Assembly: GCF_003473485.1 (NCBI RefSeq)
Contig: NC_053045.1
Span: 42,264,494-42,328,493 of the forward strand
Length of the DNA stretch: 64,000 bases
Origin: Medicago truncatula
Taxonomy: Eukaryota; Streptophyta; Magnoliopsida; Fabales; Fabaceae
Reading direction: 5' to 3'
Shown: positions 13,286-24,294 of the stretch, one piece after another
Layout: each line of letters opens with the position of its first letter
Numbering within the stretch: the stretch's first letter is position 1
The notes under the pieces: model-generated
The model's database searches: none
Told to the model about the DNA's origin: nothing
The model's input: the letters and a program-made list of their open reading frames with translations, nothing else
Program-made: the position numbers and the translations under genes

Positions 13286-13828
13286 ATTATTGCCTAGATT
13301 TTTTTTTGAAAAATAAAAAATGGAATATATTAACGAAGGCGATGATACCTCCCTATTACAAGGTGTACCAAGGAAGTCGTCCCAAGAAACAACCAGTCAA
13401 GTATAATAATTACAGAAACACGGTCAGTACCCAAACAAATAAAAAGGTCCGACCACCATCTATGAGAACCGTACATGAATGTGGCATTATTAGCCTTCAG
13501 CCACCAAAGCGAGTGGTATTTAACTCTATCTAAAAGCTGCACAATGGGGGCTTGGATGTTATTAAAAATCTCGTTGTTGCATTCATTCCAAACCAGCCAA
13601 ACATACAAAAGCCATAAAAACTTAAGAAACAATCGACGCTTCTTCGAATGACTTGTATAATGAATAAACTGAAAAAAGTGGTCACTAATATTGTTGGGCT
13701 CGACTCCTTTGATGTCAATCCAAAACTTGATGAGTTGCCATACGGAACCAAAAACTTCACAATGAAGGAACAAATGAACCGTTGATTCGTCAATGTCGCA
13801 CCGTGCCACACATCTATTATTGCCTAGA
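13286..13828 (-). mobile_element. 5'-truncated LINE with 13-bp target duplication
   Basis: The insert at 13299-13815 is flanked by ATTATTGCCTAGA on both sides (13286-13298 and 13816-13828). The poly-A tail reads as a T run at 13299-13308, so the element points leftwards. Its 3' part encodes, on the minus strand at 13809-13330, the C-terminus of a LINE reverse transcriptase protein. It has the Cys/His arrangement of a zf-RVT domain (CDIDESTVHLFLHC) and the usual LWLLYVWLVWNE and LDRVKYHSLWWLKAN blocks. Only the tail of ORF2 is present, so the copy is dead on arrival. Confidence 0.85.
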
Positions 13829-13871
13829 ATTAGTGTTACTTCTTTTTATTTTTTGGGAAACAAAGTAGTGT

Positions 13872-14178
13872 TGTTTTGTTGGGTTAATGGTGTTTTACCC
13901 CCTGTAATATAGGTCATTTTTTGTTTCCCCCCCTGTAAAATATTTTTTTTGATTTATCTCCTGTAAAATTTTATTTTTTTTTGGAATACCCCCCTAATAG
14001 GTCATAAAAAAACGAAAAAATTCTGCAAAAAAAAAAAATAAAGTCGTTTTTTTATGACCTGTGGGTATTCTAAAAAAAAATATTTTACAGGGGATAAATC
14101 AAAAAAAATATTTTACAGGAGGAAAACCAAAAATGACATATATTACAGGGGGTAAAGCACCATTAACCCTATTTTGTT
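13872..14178. mobile_element. Mutator-type foldback MITE
   Basis: The element at 13881-14169 (289 bp) has inverted repeats of about 40 bp, beginning GGGTTAATGGTGTTTTACCCC. It is flanked by TGTTTTGTT (left) and TATTTTGTT (right), 8 of 9 matching. The interior is low-complexity and non-coding. A direct repeat GGAAACAAAGTAGTGTT also lies just outside each end (near 13857 and 14184). Confidence 0.7.
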
Positions 14179-14982
14179 TTAAGGAAACAAAGTAGTGTTA
14201 CTTCTAAACCTCTAATTATTTTAAATATGAGTTAATTTAAACTTAACTCTTACAAAATAATAATGAATTTAAAACATAATATATTCACTTTTTATATTTT
14301 TTAACTACTTTATTCTTTATAAAAAGTTATCACTGTTTACAAACAACAATTAATGCAAATAAAAAATAAACCTAATGCAAATGGATAGCTACTCCTTTCA
14401 ACTGCAGTCGACCCTACTTTCTTTTATGGAGAATGCAAATGTATAGCTACTTCTTTTATATATGTTTTTCCTTCTTTTTTTCTTTCTTTCTTGAGATGTA
14501 GTTTTTTATCATTGTTTCAATGACGTTTTTTCTTTTATAAGATTTTCACTTTGATATAAGTATAGAGATGTTTGTGAATTTTAAATATAACAAATCATAT
14601 GTTTATCTCCTTAAAAAAAACTGTGTTTAACTTTTTCAATGAAATATAGTATAAATTCTTATATTTTTTATTGACACAACAATACAAAATTATTATAGAA
14701 AAATTTGTTCAAAGATATAATTAAAATTATAAAAAGTAAGTCCAAAATTCTTTATCCTTGTTATATGTAAATCTTAAATCATTTGATATAAGGCCAAACT
14801 AACTAGCGTCTCTAGAACACTAGTTAAGGGAACGAAAAATATAATTATTTTGTTGAAAATATCATATATATTTTTTACACTTTTAGAAGTATGACTACAC
14901 AAATTTCAAAATATATTATATTTACTTCTTAACTATGCTCTTGGTGGCATATGTTAACATTTTCCTTTTATATATTGTACTT
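14179..14982. other. Unassigned AT-rich intergenic sequence
   Basis: No gene, RNA or paired repeat recognised. Confidence 0.4.
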
Positions 14983-15154
14983 CCTCCGGTCCTTATTATA
15001 AGAAAATTTTCAAAAAAAAACTTGGTCCTATTTATAAGAAAATGTCACAATTTTTAAAGTGCGGTTATTGTTTAAAAAGCTTTTCTACCCTTATTTAATG
15101 TTTTTCTTTTTAATATTTATGGATATATTTAATGTTTTACAATTTTTTATGAGG

Positions 15155-16327
15155 GTATGTGATAGATATTTTAGCAAGTGTACTAAATACTATCGAAGTA
15201 GTAAAAATATCGTTCCCACGAGGACTGTGTTAATCTCAATTTAGCAATAAGGTTAATATTTAGGATGTGTAAATTTCTTTTAGTGCCCGAGACAGTAGTT
15301 TTGATTGCATAAAAAGTAAATAACAGAAAATAAGATAGTTTTGGAAAAGACAAGGAGAGAGATGAGATCAGGTCTTTCGAATCATCGATGTTCCCTTAAT
15401 TGGTATACTGCACCTATTCGTATTAATGATTTTCTAATTCCACGATAGTTAACAAAATAGCCCTAATCAATCCCTTGAGTTAGGACCCTCTTCTCAAACT
15501 AAAGCCCCTAATTCCTTAGGTGGTCTAATAATCTTTGAAAGTTTTAAGAACGTTAACCTAATATCACTAACAAACGATTATCCATTCCTAGACTAACCAT
15601 GTTTATTAGAACAATTCAATTAGGTCTAAGTCGAAAGCTAGGGTCAGTAGTCATTCGTTCTCACTAAATCATGTTTATATTTGATCAGGATATAAAAAGC
15701 ATTAAGAACAATTGAATTGAATAAAAACTAGATTGTCATTAATAATAAATAGAGTTTCACAGCAACATGGATCAATTATGGTTACAAGGATTCATCTCAG
15801 ACCTAATCTCTAAGAGATTTAGCTACTCATAATTGAGTTTACAAATAGCATAATCAATGGAAAAATTAAAACATACATAAACTGGATTAGAGATGATGAA
15901 ATCGCCCCTTCTGCAGTCTTCTCGGTGTTAAAATCGCACTTTAGCTCTCCAAAATCGTAACCCTTGTTTTCAGAATAGTCTTCAGCTTAAATAGACAACG
16001 TTTTCAGCGTCCAAAGTCGCACCACGCCTCATAAAATCGCGCCACGCCACTCAAAATCGCGCCACGATTTCAGTGGCTGAACCAAACCTTCATTCTGGTC
16101 ACAAAATCGCGCCACGGTTGCCAATTTCCAACACTTCCAGAATTTCTGCTTTTTACACTCCTAGGCTGTCTAAAATTGCTACAGACTCAATAAAAACATC
16201 AAAACAACTGTTACTTCAAAATCTTGTATTTTTCATGCTTTCCTTATTGTTTAAGCTTGCTTGTGAACTCAAAATTATCATAAAAAGACTCTAAAAATAG
16301 CAAATGACTGACTGTGTCATCAGTATG
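15155..16327. mobile_element. Solo LTR-like element with 5-bp target duplication
   Basis: The 1163-bp segment 15160-16322 starts TGATAG and ends GTCATCA (TG...CA with short inverted termini). It is flanked by GTATG on both sides (15155-15159 and 16323-16327). A 5-bp duplication and TG...CA ends fit an LTR retrotransposon that recombined to a solo LTR. No gag, pol or second LTR is seen. A block near its left end (CAAGTGTACTAAAT ... CCCACGAGGA) is also found, diverged, at about 28055-28110. Confidence 0.7.
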
Positions 16328-16477
16328 CTTGTAAAGATATTCAAAAGGTTACATTAATTAATGAATGCATTGGTTTTATTTTTTTGGTTTTGTTTCTTAT
16401 AATATAAGAGAATGATCTTTTTTTAGGTTCATTGAATAATCAATGTATTTGGACTACAATGTAAACTAAATACATAG

Positions 16478-16782
16478 TTTATTCAAGGGTTAATTAAGTA
16501 AATGGTCCCTATAAATATTCAGAATTTTGCTTTTAGTCCCTACAAAATAAAATCACACTTTTTAACCCCTATAAAATTTTCCATCAGCATTTTTAGTCCC
16601 TGTAAATTTTTTTTCATCAACATTTTTAATCCCTGTAAAAAATTTCCATCAACATTTTTCGTCCCTAAAATGCTTAAGAAAAATATCACAGGGACTAAAA
16701 AGTGTGATTTTATTTTGTAGAGACTACAAACAAAACTGTGAATATTTATAGGGATTAAAAACTTAATTAACCCTTTATTCAG
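16478..16782. mobile_element. Mutator-type foldback MITE
   Basis: The element at 16487-16773 (287 bp) has long inverted repeats starting GGGTTAATTAAG. It is flanked by TTTATTCAA and TTTATTCAG (8 of 9). The interior repeats 'gtccctataaa'-type motifs. The short frame 16502-16720 is just this repeat and is not a gene. Confidence 0.75.
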
Positions 16783-16850
16783 TGAACTTAAAAAAAGAAT
16801 CTTCTCTTATATTTAGGACCGGATGAAATAACATCTTTAACATTATTGCA

Positions 16851-16999
16851 TACTCCTTTCGTTTTTAAATATAAGCAAAATTTACTTTTTAGGTTCATTC
16901 ATTTAATGATGTATGTGGTTCATAATATAGACTACATACATCATTAAATGAATGAACCTAAAAAGTCAATTTTGTTTATATTTAGAAACGGAAGGAGTA
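16851..16999. mobile_element. Stowaway-like hairpin MITE
   Basis: A nearly perfect foldback of about 149 bp: left arm TACTCCTTTCGTTTTTAAAT, right arm ending ATTTAGAAACGGAAGGAGTA, with TA borders. It would form a long hairpin if transcribed. Confidence 0.75.
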
Positions 17000-17154
17000 T
17001 GTTAATCTTGATGCACCTTGGTAACCAAAAAATATCTTGGCCACCTCAATAACATATAAAGTGGTCTCAAATTCGTAAAATTTTATAGAGATGTGTAAGA
17101 TTTGAAGCCTTAAATCAAATAGTCAATTTTGTAAAATTGCATTGGGTAAAATAT

Positions 17155-17406
17155 TACTTCCTCAGTCTCATTATAATTATTACTACAATTATTAAGAAAA
17201 TGATTAATTGTGTTGATTTTAATGGTAAAATGTGTACTTTACTAAAACACATTTATTAATTATGGTTGATGGAATAGTTATACTAATAAATAAGGGTACG
17301 TTATTGGAAAAAAAGTAATGAATGTTGTATTGATATTATAAAAGGGATAAATAATTTGAAATATTTTTTTTTAGAAAAGATGACACATTGTGAGACGAAT
17401 GGAGTA
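17155..17406. mobile_element. Stowaway-like MITE
   Basis: Left end TACTTCCTCAGTCTCATTATA and right end TTGTGAGACGAATGGAGTA are inverted, with TA borders. About 250 bp, non-coding. It lies 20 bp upstream of the LINE target duplication. Confidence 0.6.
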
Positions 17407-17426
17407 TTGAACATTTACACAGATGT

Positions 17427-18484
17427 AATTTCGTCCGTTCTAAGAAGTTGCTTTGGGGAGTGTGTGTCTAAGAAGTTGGGGGATGGTTCTGACACTTTGT
17501 TTTGGTATGATAGGTGGTTATGATCAGTTTCTTTGTGTGAGCGGTTTCCTAGGTTGTTCGATCTTGCTGAGAACAAATCCATTACGGTGGCAGACTTGTT
17601 CTCTCTTGGTGTTGAGCGGGGTGGGGAGGCGTGGAAGTGGAGGAGGAGGTTGTGGGCCTGGGAGGAGGAGGAGTTAGAGGAGTGTAGAGCCTTATTGACT
17701 GATGTTTCTTTGCAAGATTTTGTTTCCGACAGGTGGGTGTGGTTGCCAGACCCTTTGGTGGGTTACTCTGTTCGTGGTTCATATCACATGCTGACTTCTA
17801 GAGACGTTCCTCTTAGGGATCCTGCATCATCTTTGATCTGGCATAATCAGGTGTCGTTGAAGGTTTCTTTATTTGCTTGGAGGTTGCTTCGTGATAGATT
17901 GCCTACTAAAGCTAATTTGGTTCAAAGACGGGTGCTTGTCTCAGAAGCTTCTCTGTGTGTTTCAGATTGTGGCATGAGTGAAACAGCGCAACATTTGTTT
18001 CTATCTTGTGACGCTTTTTCATCTTTTTGGTCTCTGGTGCGCCATTGGCTGGGTATTCTTGGTGTTGATACCAATGTTCTTCTTGATCATTTTCTTCAGT
18101 TTGTGAACTTGACAGGTGGAGGTAAAGCTATTAGAGATTTTCTTCAGCTTATTTGGCTCTTGTGCGTTTGGGTTTTATGGAACGAACGTAATAACAGACT
18201 TTTCAATAATGTTGTAACTTCTATTCCTAGGTTGTTAGATAAAGTTAAATATATGTCTTTAGGCTGGTTGAAAGCCAATAAGGTTGTTTTTAGGTTTGGT
18301 TCAGATATGTGGTATTCAAGTCCCTTACAATGCTTGGGCATCACGTAATGGTTTGTTTTGGTTGTTTATATGACTCTAAGTTTGTAGAGTAGCTCTTTTG
18401 GCACACCTTGTGCTAGAAGAGTTGTTTTTGGTGATTTATATAATTCCATTTTTTATTGTTCAAAAAAAAAAATTCGTCAGTTCT
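17427..18484 (+). mobile_element. 5'-truncated LINE with zf-RVT coding remnant
   Basis: The insert at 17442-18470 ends in a poly-A run and is flanked by a 15-bp duplication (17427-17441 and 18470-18484; 13 of 15 match). The + strand frame through 17533-18348 encodes the ORF2 C-terminus. It covers the region after the reverse transcriptase with WHNQVSLKVSLFAWRLLRDR, a zf-RVT segment (CGMSETAQHLFLSC) and LLDKVKYMSLGWLKAN. An in-frame TGA interrupts the reading frame near 17520, just upstream. No reverse transcriptase catalytic domain is present, so it cannot move on its own. It is a different copy from the LINE at 13299-13815 but of the same broad family. Confidence 0.87.
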
Positions 18485-18540
18485 TTTAAAACTTTTATTC
18501 TTAAATAAATCAAGTTATAGTTTGCTTACATTTTAAATTA

Positions 18541-19094
18541 TATTCTTTCCGTTTCAAAATACATGACGCATTTTTATAATGTGCATTATTCACATGACTT
18601 ACTTTAATCATGTTTTTTTTAACTAATGTATACACACAAATATTAATATGTAAGATGTTGTTTGATTTGTTTGAAAAAATATTTCAAAATACTCCTTTCA
18701 TCCCAAATTATAAGTCATTTTGGTCATATCACACAAATTAAGAAATGCAGTTAATTTTATTCAGGAAAGAGAAGTTATGAGTTATTTTACAAAATTATCC
18801 TTCATTTTTTATATGGAAAAAATAAAATAAAGAATCGAAAGAAGAGGGAATGGTGAATAGTTAAGGGTATGATATGAAAAACAACATTAATGCTTCAATG
18901 GTAATGTAAATCAATTTATAAGTTGCGACAAAAAAAAAATCCCGAACCGACTTATAACATGAGACGAAAAAAGTATTGTATTATATTTTTATAATTTTTT
19001 AACACGGATAATTGAAAGTATTAACGATCAAATTGTATATTAACATATATAAAGTGATCGACTGTGACATGTATTTTAAAGTGGAAGAAATATT
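18541..19094. mobile_element. Foldback MITE, interrupted by another MITE
   Basis: Left arm TATTCTTTCCGTTTCAAAATA and right arm TGACATGTATTTTAAAGTGG pair imperfectly. This is the family of the outer element at 11999-12444. The interior is interrupted by the element at 18690-18975. Confidence 0.55.
18690..18975. mobile_element. Stowaway-like MITE nested in an older MITE
   Basis: Inverted ends TACTCCTTTCATCCCAAATT and a complementary right end reading CATGAGACGAAAAAAGTA, with TA borders. 286 bp, non-coding. Confidence 0.6.
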
Positions 19095-20090
19095 ATGTTT
19101 ACTTATATTGGAAATCAGAGCATTGCCATATTTCAGGCTACTTAGGTTTTCACGACATGTCAATGTATGTATAGGATCTTCATAAAAAAAGCATTTAAAG
19201 GATCTTAAAATTTCAATGCGTTTCCTTGAAATCCAGGCCACATGGCCAACATGGAAAGCTTGGTTCACGATAACAGGTGATTTTGAAGAACCTTGATATT
19301 AACGAAGAAGCAATTGAATGAATGTGTTGACTCCATGACTCCCGCCAGCACATGTCAAATTCATTTTTTAATTATTTGGATGAAGACAAGTCATCATGTC
19401 TTGAATGGTGATGTGATAACCACTAACTAGCCTCCGTCCTACATACTTATCGAATTATGTTAGGAGTTTTGTTAACGAGACTCTCTGAAACACTTTTTAT
19501 TCTTTAAATAATTTAGAATGAGTAATTACTATTATTTTAAAAGTCAAATATTTTGATTTTTAATGCTTCCATTACATGCATTTTCATAAATACATATTAT
19601 TTATGGTTTTTAAAATATTTGAATGCATCAAAATTGCAAATATAGACTAGTTATTTTTTTAATTTTGAGAAAAGTTATTTTTTTAATTAAACTATACTAT
19701 TAGGTTTTTTTTTTTTATAAACATTTGAGAACTTGACTTTCTATTGGATTTAAGATCGAATGAAACAGTGGTTTTTTTTGTTGTTGTCAAGTAGCCGGTA
19801 AAAACTTCATTTATTAAATTTGAATAAGTGGGATGTTTGGTTTCAAACTTTGACCTCTATTTTTAAAAATATCAATTACATGTATATTAGTGTGCTTAAA
19901 TTATTCAAAAAAAAAAAAAAAAAAGTTAACATGTAATTGATATTTTTTGTCACAACACTCTCATTTCTAGACTATGGATGTTGGTATCTATAGTTCAGTC
20001 GAAAGGTAAATAAAATATAGACATTGTAGATTTTTTTAAATAAGATTCAAATTTGAGCACTTACCAACAATTGATAAGTGAGTTAACTTA
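19095..20090. other. Intergenic sequence with a SINE-like fragment
   Basis: No gene supported. At 19774-19860 a T run followed by GTCAAGTAGCC and TTTCAAACTTTGACCTC resembles the minus-strand 3' part and B box of the tRNA-derived SINE seen complete at 49235. It is degraded. Confidence 0.4.
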
Positions 20091-20332
20091 TACTCCATCT
20101 GTTTCATAATACTTGTCCATTTTAGAGTTTCAATGCAACATTAATGATTTTCTTGTCAATAATACCCTTGCATATTTATTGTAGAGAGAGAAAAAATAAA
20201 ATGAAATAATAAATGATTAAGGGTATTATAGAAAACACACACATATTTTCATCAAAAATAACAAAATTTATTTAGTTTCTTGGTTAGTGCAATTTCTCCA
20301 AAATGGACATGTATTTTGAAACGGAGGGAGTA
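20091..20332. mobile_element. Stowaway-like MITE
   Basis: Left end TACTCCATCTGTTTCATAAT pairs with right end GTATTTTGAAACGGAGGGAG, with TA at each border. 242 bp, non-coding. Confidence 0.7.
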
Positions 20333-22191
20333 CCATACAATTTTCCCAAAAAAAAAAAAATACTTATGCCATACAATAACAACATTATATATATACACAT
20401 ATAAATTAGAAATGTTAGGAACATTCTATTTAACACATATTGAGTGAAACTCACACGAGTCTCTCCACTTTATGTAGAATATTTCTTAAAATATGGGACA
20501 CATTTGAATTTAACTTATATTTAATTCATCTTTGATTAATGTAAAGAGTGTGTTAAAAGGGTATAGCAGAATTCTTAGTCAGATTTCACTTAACTTCTGA
20601 TCAAATTTTGGATTACTAAAAACCTTCTTCTCTTAGAAATCGGAGGATTAACACACGTAAAAAAAAATCTTACTATTTATTTCATGGACAACAAAGTTAC
20701 ACCCTACTTATATAACATATTTGATATTAGAGTTTCTTTGGTGATTATTTTGCCTTAAAAAAGATCTTATGGTTATTTTTAGTGAGTTTCATATACTATT
20801 ATCAAATGGTTTCAAACATCATGTCATACTTATGATACCCGTATACATTTTGATCCAATGATGAAATAATATGCAACTCTTAAGCAAACTCGTAGTGTTT
20901 TTTAAAAAAAACTCTTGAGCAACTCAATTTTTTGTTAAAAAAAATGTATCTCATAGTGTTTTTATGAAACTGCTTTTTTTGTCAAATAGTCTAATAGTTA
21001 CAAATTCATCTTTTAAAGTGAATTAATGGCATGTACGCGGTTTGAACTGTGATCTCTATATATATTATGCAATGTAATACCCCGTCAATTTTGTGTAGTT
21101 CACGAAACAATTTTTTATTACAATACTATTATATATTAATTAAGATATTTTAACAAAATCTATATAACCCACTTTACAACTCGATGTTACTCCGACAAAT
21201 GGACGAAAATAAATAAATAAATGTAAGAATATGTTCAATCTCTTATGAAACCCTCCTACATTGTTGTCATTGTATTTAGACCGTTAACATTGTCTACGTT
21301 ATATCTTAGCACTCCTTGCGCCGAGTAAAATGTCTTTGAATAATGTATTTCATTTTGTCTAATTTTTCGTTCTATAATAAGTGATTGATTTGTAAAGATG
21401 TTTTGTCTCAAAATAAATTATTATTTTGACTATACCCTCTAGTATAATACTCTCTATGTCCTTTATTGTTAGAACTTATAGCAAAAATTACGTCCGATAT
21501 TAGGAAAACTTCTTCGAATGATAAATTTGTATAAAATGTTCATTAGTTATGCATATTTAACCCTACAATTACTACCTATAGACCTTAGACCTTATTATAA
21601 AAAGAAGAAAAAAAATCAAAATCAAGACAATCATTAGTTGTTCTAACTTTTTAAATGTTTTTACAAATATATCATCATAAAAATATGTGAAATATTAAAT
21701 ATACAAACATATATTTTAAAAAGGCATACATTAGAGTTAAAAAGTCTTTTATGAAATAAATATACTTAAAAGTTATGAGAAGTACATGAAGATGTTTGTG
21801 GATGAATGAAGAACATTTCTTAATAATATTTTCCATAAATATACATAAAAACTTAATAATATTTTCCATAAATAAACATAAAAAGTGTGTTACGCATTTA
21901 TTTCGTGGACAGCATCGGTCGACCGTAATCTCAAGTTATGTTAATTTATAATCATTTTCCGTATGGGAGGAGTACTTAAGTTCGCCATCCAGATTTTTAA
22001 TATTTGTGGCTCCAGCTCCCGTTGCTATCATCCCGTGTTATACATTTCGTTATTTTTATGTTAAAATTTTAAATTGACGCTTAAAAAAGAACACAGTAAG
22101 TATAAATGATCAAACAGGATAAATTGAAATGAAAAAAAAAATAAAAGATTAAACCGTTACTTAAAATATCATTAACAAACCAACCTATATT
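20333..22191. other. Intergenic sequence with one degraded SINE
   Basis: No gene supported. At about 20977-21075 a T run, GTCAAATAGTCTAATAG and GCGGTTTGAACTGTGATCTC match the minus-strand form of the local SINE family in decayed form. A short direct repeat (AATATTTTCCATAAAT near 21826 and 21857) lies further right. Confidence 0.4.
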
Positions 22192-23978
22192 TAATTTAGA
22201 TGCTTAATAGGTCATTTGGTCCCCTAATTAATTTTTAATTTTCATCTTAATCCCATAATAATAAAACTTATGTTTTGGTCCCTTAGGTTTGTCTTTGTCG
22301 GTCAAATAAATCCCGCTGTTAAATTTAATCCCAAATATACATGGTGGACCAACTTTAAGAGTGGTCTACTATAGATCCTATTAATTATTTAAATTTTAAT
22401 CGTTTGATTTTTTTTTTAACGAGGACCATTGAATTACGCAAGTGTATTTTATCTTACGATGAGTCGATAACAACTAATTAATTTTCTTTTTCTTCATCAT
22501 CTTCAACATCACATTCATCCAACACCATCATCATCTTCATTATTTTTCCAGAAAAATTCAAAAACATCAACAATCATCATCAACAACAACAACAACATCA
22601 TCATCACCACCATCAATTACTATCAATAACAACCCCGGAAGAACAAAATCCACTTCCACATCAATAACATCAACACAAAACAACAACTCAGTTCTCGTTT
22701 AACAGAATATAAATCAATCAAAGAATTCCATAAAACACAACCAACATAAACAAATTAACCAACATAGCCCTCATCATCCTCATAACCTTCATAAAAAGTC
22801 CGAAAAAATTCCAGCAATTCATCAAACTTTATAATTATCTCATTCTCTTAATACATTTACATAAAAAAAACAAAAAATTAACGAAACAATTAATCGGTTG
22901 TGACCATAAATAAGGAAGACCCTTGCTTAATTAACTTCAATCTTCCACTAACAGCAAACTAAGTTGGATGAATTGCAACATTATCCTTGGAATATACAAT
23001 TTTAGCACCTTCCAGTTTATTAAACGATGAGCTGTGTTCGAAAAAACAATCTCAGTGAGCATCTCACAGAAGCTTAATCTCACAAACCCTCATTATTGTC
23101 AATCGAATCTCAGGATCTCCTTCCAGTTTATTAGTCGCACAAACCCTCACCACAATGAAAACCCATCAACGATTCCCCAACAACACCCATTGGGTCAATA
23201 TTTTAATGGGATGAAATTAATGCAACTAAATTTTCCGGCTGGCTGCAGAAACTCCGGCGCAGCTACAGAGAATTCCGGTGTGGTGGTCGCCGGCAAAGAT
23301 ACTCCAACCAAGCAATAAGTTTATGGGTTTTGTTGAGGTTGTTATGGAGACAAAAATGGCTGGTTTAGTTTCTCAAAAAGAGGATCATAGTGACAAAAAA
23401 TTAAGAGAGAAGTTGATGATTGGTGTTTTTCAAATCTGATCAATCTATAAAATAAATGGGTGGTTTTTAAAGAGGGGGAAGAGAGGATTTCAATGGTGGC
23501 TGTGGTGTGGTGGAAGGAGGTCTAATGGTGAAGTTGTGGTGGCTGGAAGAATTCGGCGGTAATGTTCAAGGAAAAAGAAGAAGTCGCACAACAACACATG
23601 GAATAAAATAAAGGAAAGAGTTTTAAATTTGTCCTTTATTTCAAACAAAATATATTTGCATAAAAAGATTAAAAAAATATTTTATCAGAAATTATATATG
23701 AAGTTGGTGTAAAAAAAAACTGGATTGTTGTGATGAATGTATGATGATGAAGATGAAGAAAAGGTGGGGAAGAAGATGAAGAAAAGAAAACAATGTTATA
23801 TGTTGGTGGTATATCGCAAGATATAATACACATGCGTGATCTAATGATTCATCAGGTATTTACTTGACTAACGGAGGCAAACATAAAGGACCAAAGCATG
23901 AATTTTATTAATTATGAGACTAAAATAAAATCTGAAAATTAATTAGCGGACCAAATAACTTATTAAGCATAATTTAGA
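22192..23978. mobile_element. Non-autonomous Mutator-like element (1.8 kb) with perfect 9-bp target duplication
   Basis: The element at 22201-23969 is flanked by TAATTTAGA on both sides (22192-22200, 23970-23978). Its inverted repeats start TGCTTAATA and run over 100 bp with some divergence. No transposase frame is present. The interior includes CAT/CAA-rich sequence and a GC-richer stretch. A 94-codon frame at 23034-23318 lies in that stretch and could be part of a captured host sequence (Pack-MULE style); no family was recognised. Confidence 0.8.
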
Positions 23979-24294
23979 GAATAGATATGAAGATAGTGGA
24001 GACGGAGAGAGCAAGAATGGTATTGATAACAACAGTGGAGTAAAAGAGTGGTAATAATGAGAGTGGGAAAATAGTAGGAGCATGGGGAAGAGAGGTGGAA
24101 AAAGTAGTAAATAAAGTCACGACTCCACTACACTACACTACACATGTATTTTAAGTGGTTGTCCATTCTTGCCTGTGCCTCACAACACACTCACACACAT
24201 ACATACACGCATACTCTCTCAAATATGTGATTCCCAAATTCATCTTCTTCTTCTTCTTCTTCAATCGAATCCGAATCCGAATCCGAATCCGACA
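23979..24294 (+). promoter_or_regulatory. Promoter and 5' UTR region of the stearoyl-ACP desaturase
   Basis: Between the Mutator-like element and the desaturase start there are only about 315 bp. The last part is probably leader sequence: a CTT microsatellite (about 24243-24262) and four GAATCC units (about 24267-24290) just before the ATG. The transposon edge therefore lies inside the proximal promoter. No TATA box was assigned. Confidence 0.45.

Larger units (their letters stand above)
14983..16830. mobile_element. Cluster of nested MITEs around a solo-LTR-like insert
   Basis: A left MITE arm at 14983 (TACTTCCTCCGGTCCTTATTA) has its likely right arm near 16346-16404. It overlaps a second MITE whose arms are about 16385-16450 (AGGTTCATTGAATAA) and 16778-16830 (TTATTCAGTGAACTT). 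Two later inserts sit within: the LTR-like element at 15160-16322 and the Mutator-type MITE at 16487-16773. The borders of the two outer MITEs are approximate. Confidence 0.45.

Noticed and set aside
16502..16720. 72-codon open frame
   Set aside because: It lies wholly within the foldback MITE at 16487-16773; its repeated peptide pattern follows the repeat.
22500..22640. CAT/CAA trinucleotide-rich run as a CRISPR-like or satellite array
   Set aside because: Units are irregular and lie inside the Mutator-like element; it is simple-sequence drift. No CRISPR is expected in a plant nuclear genome.
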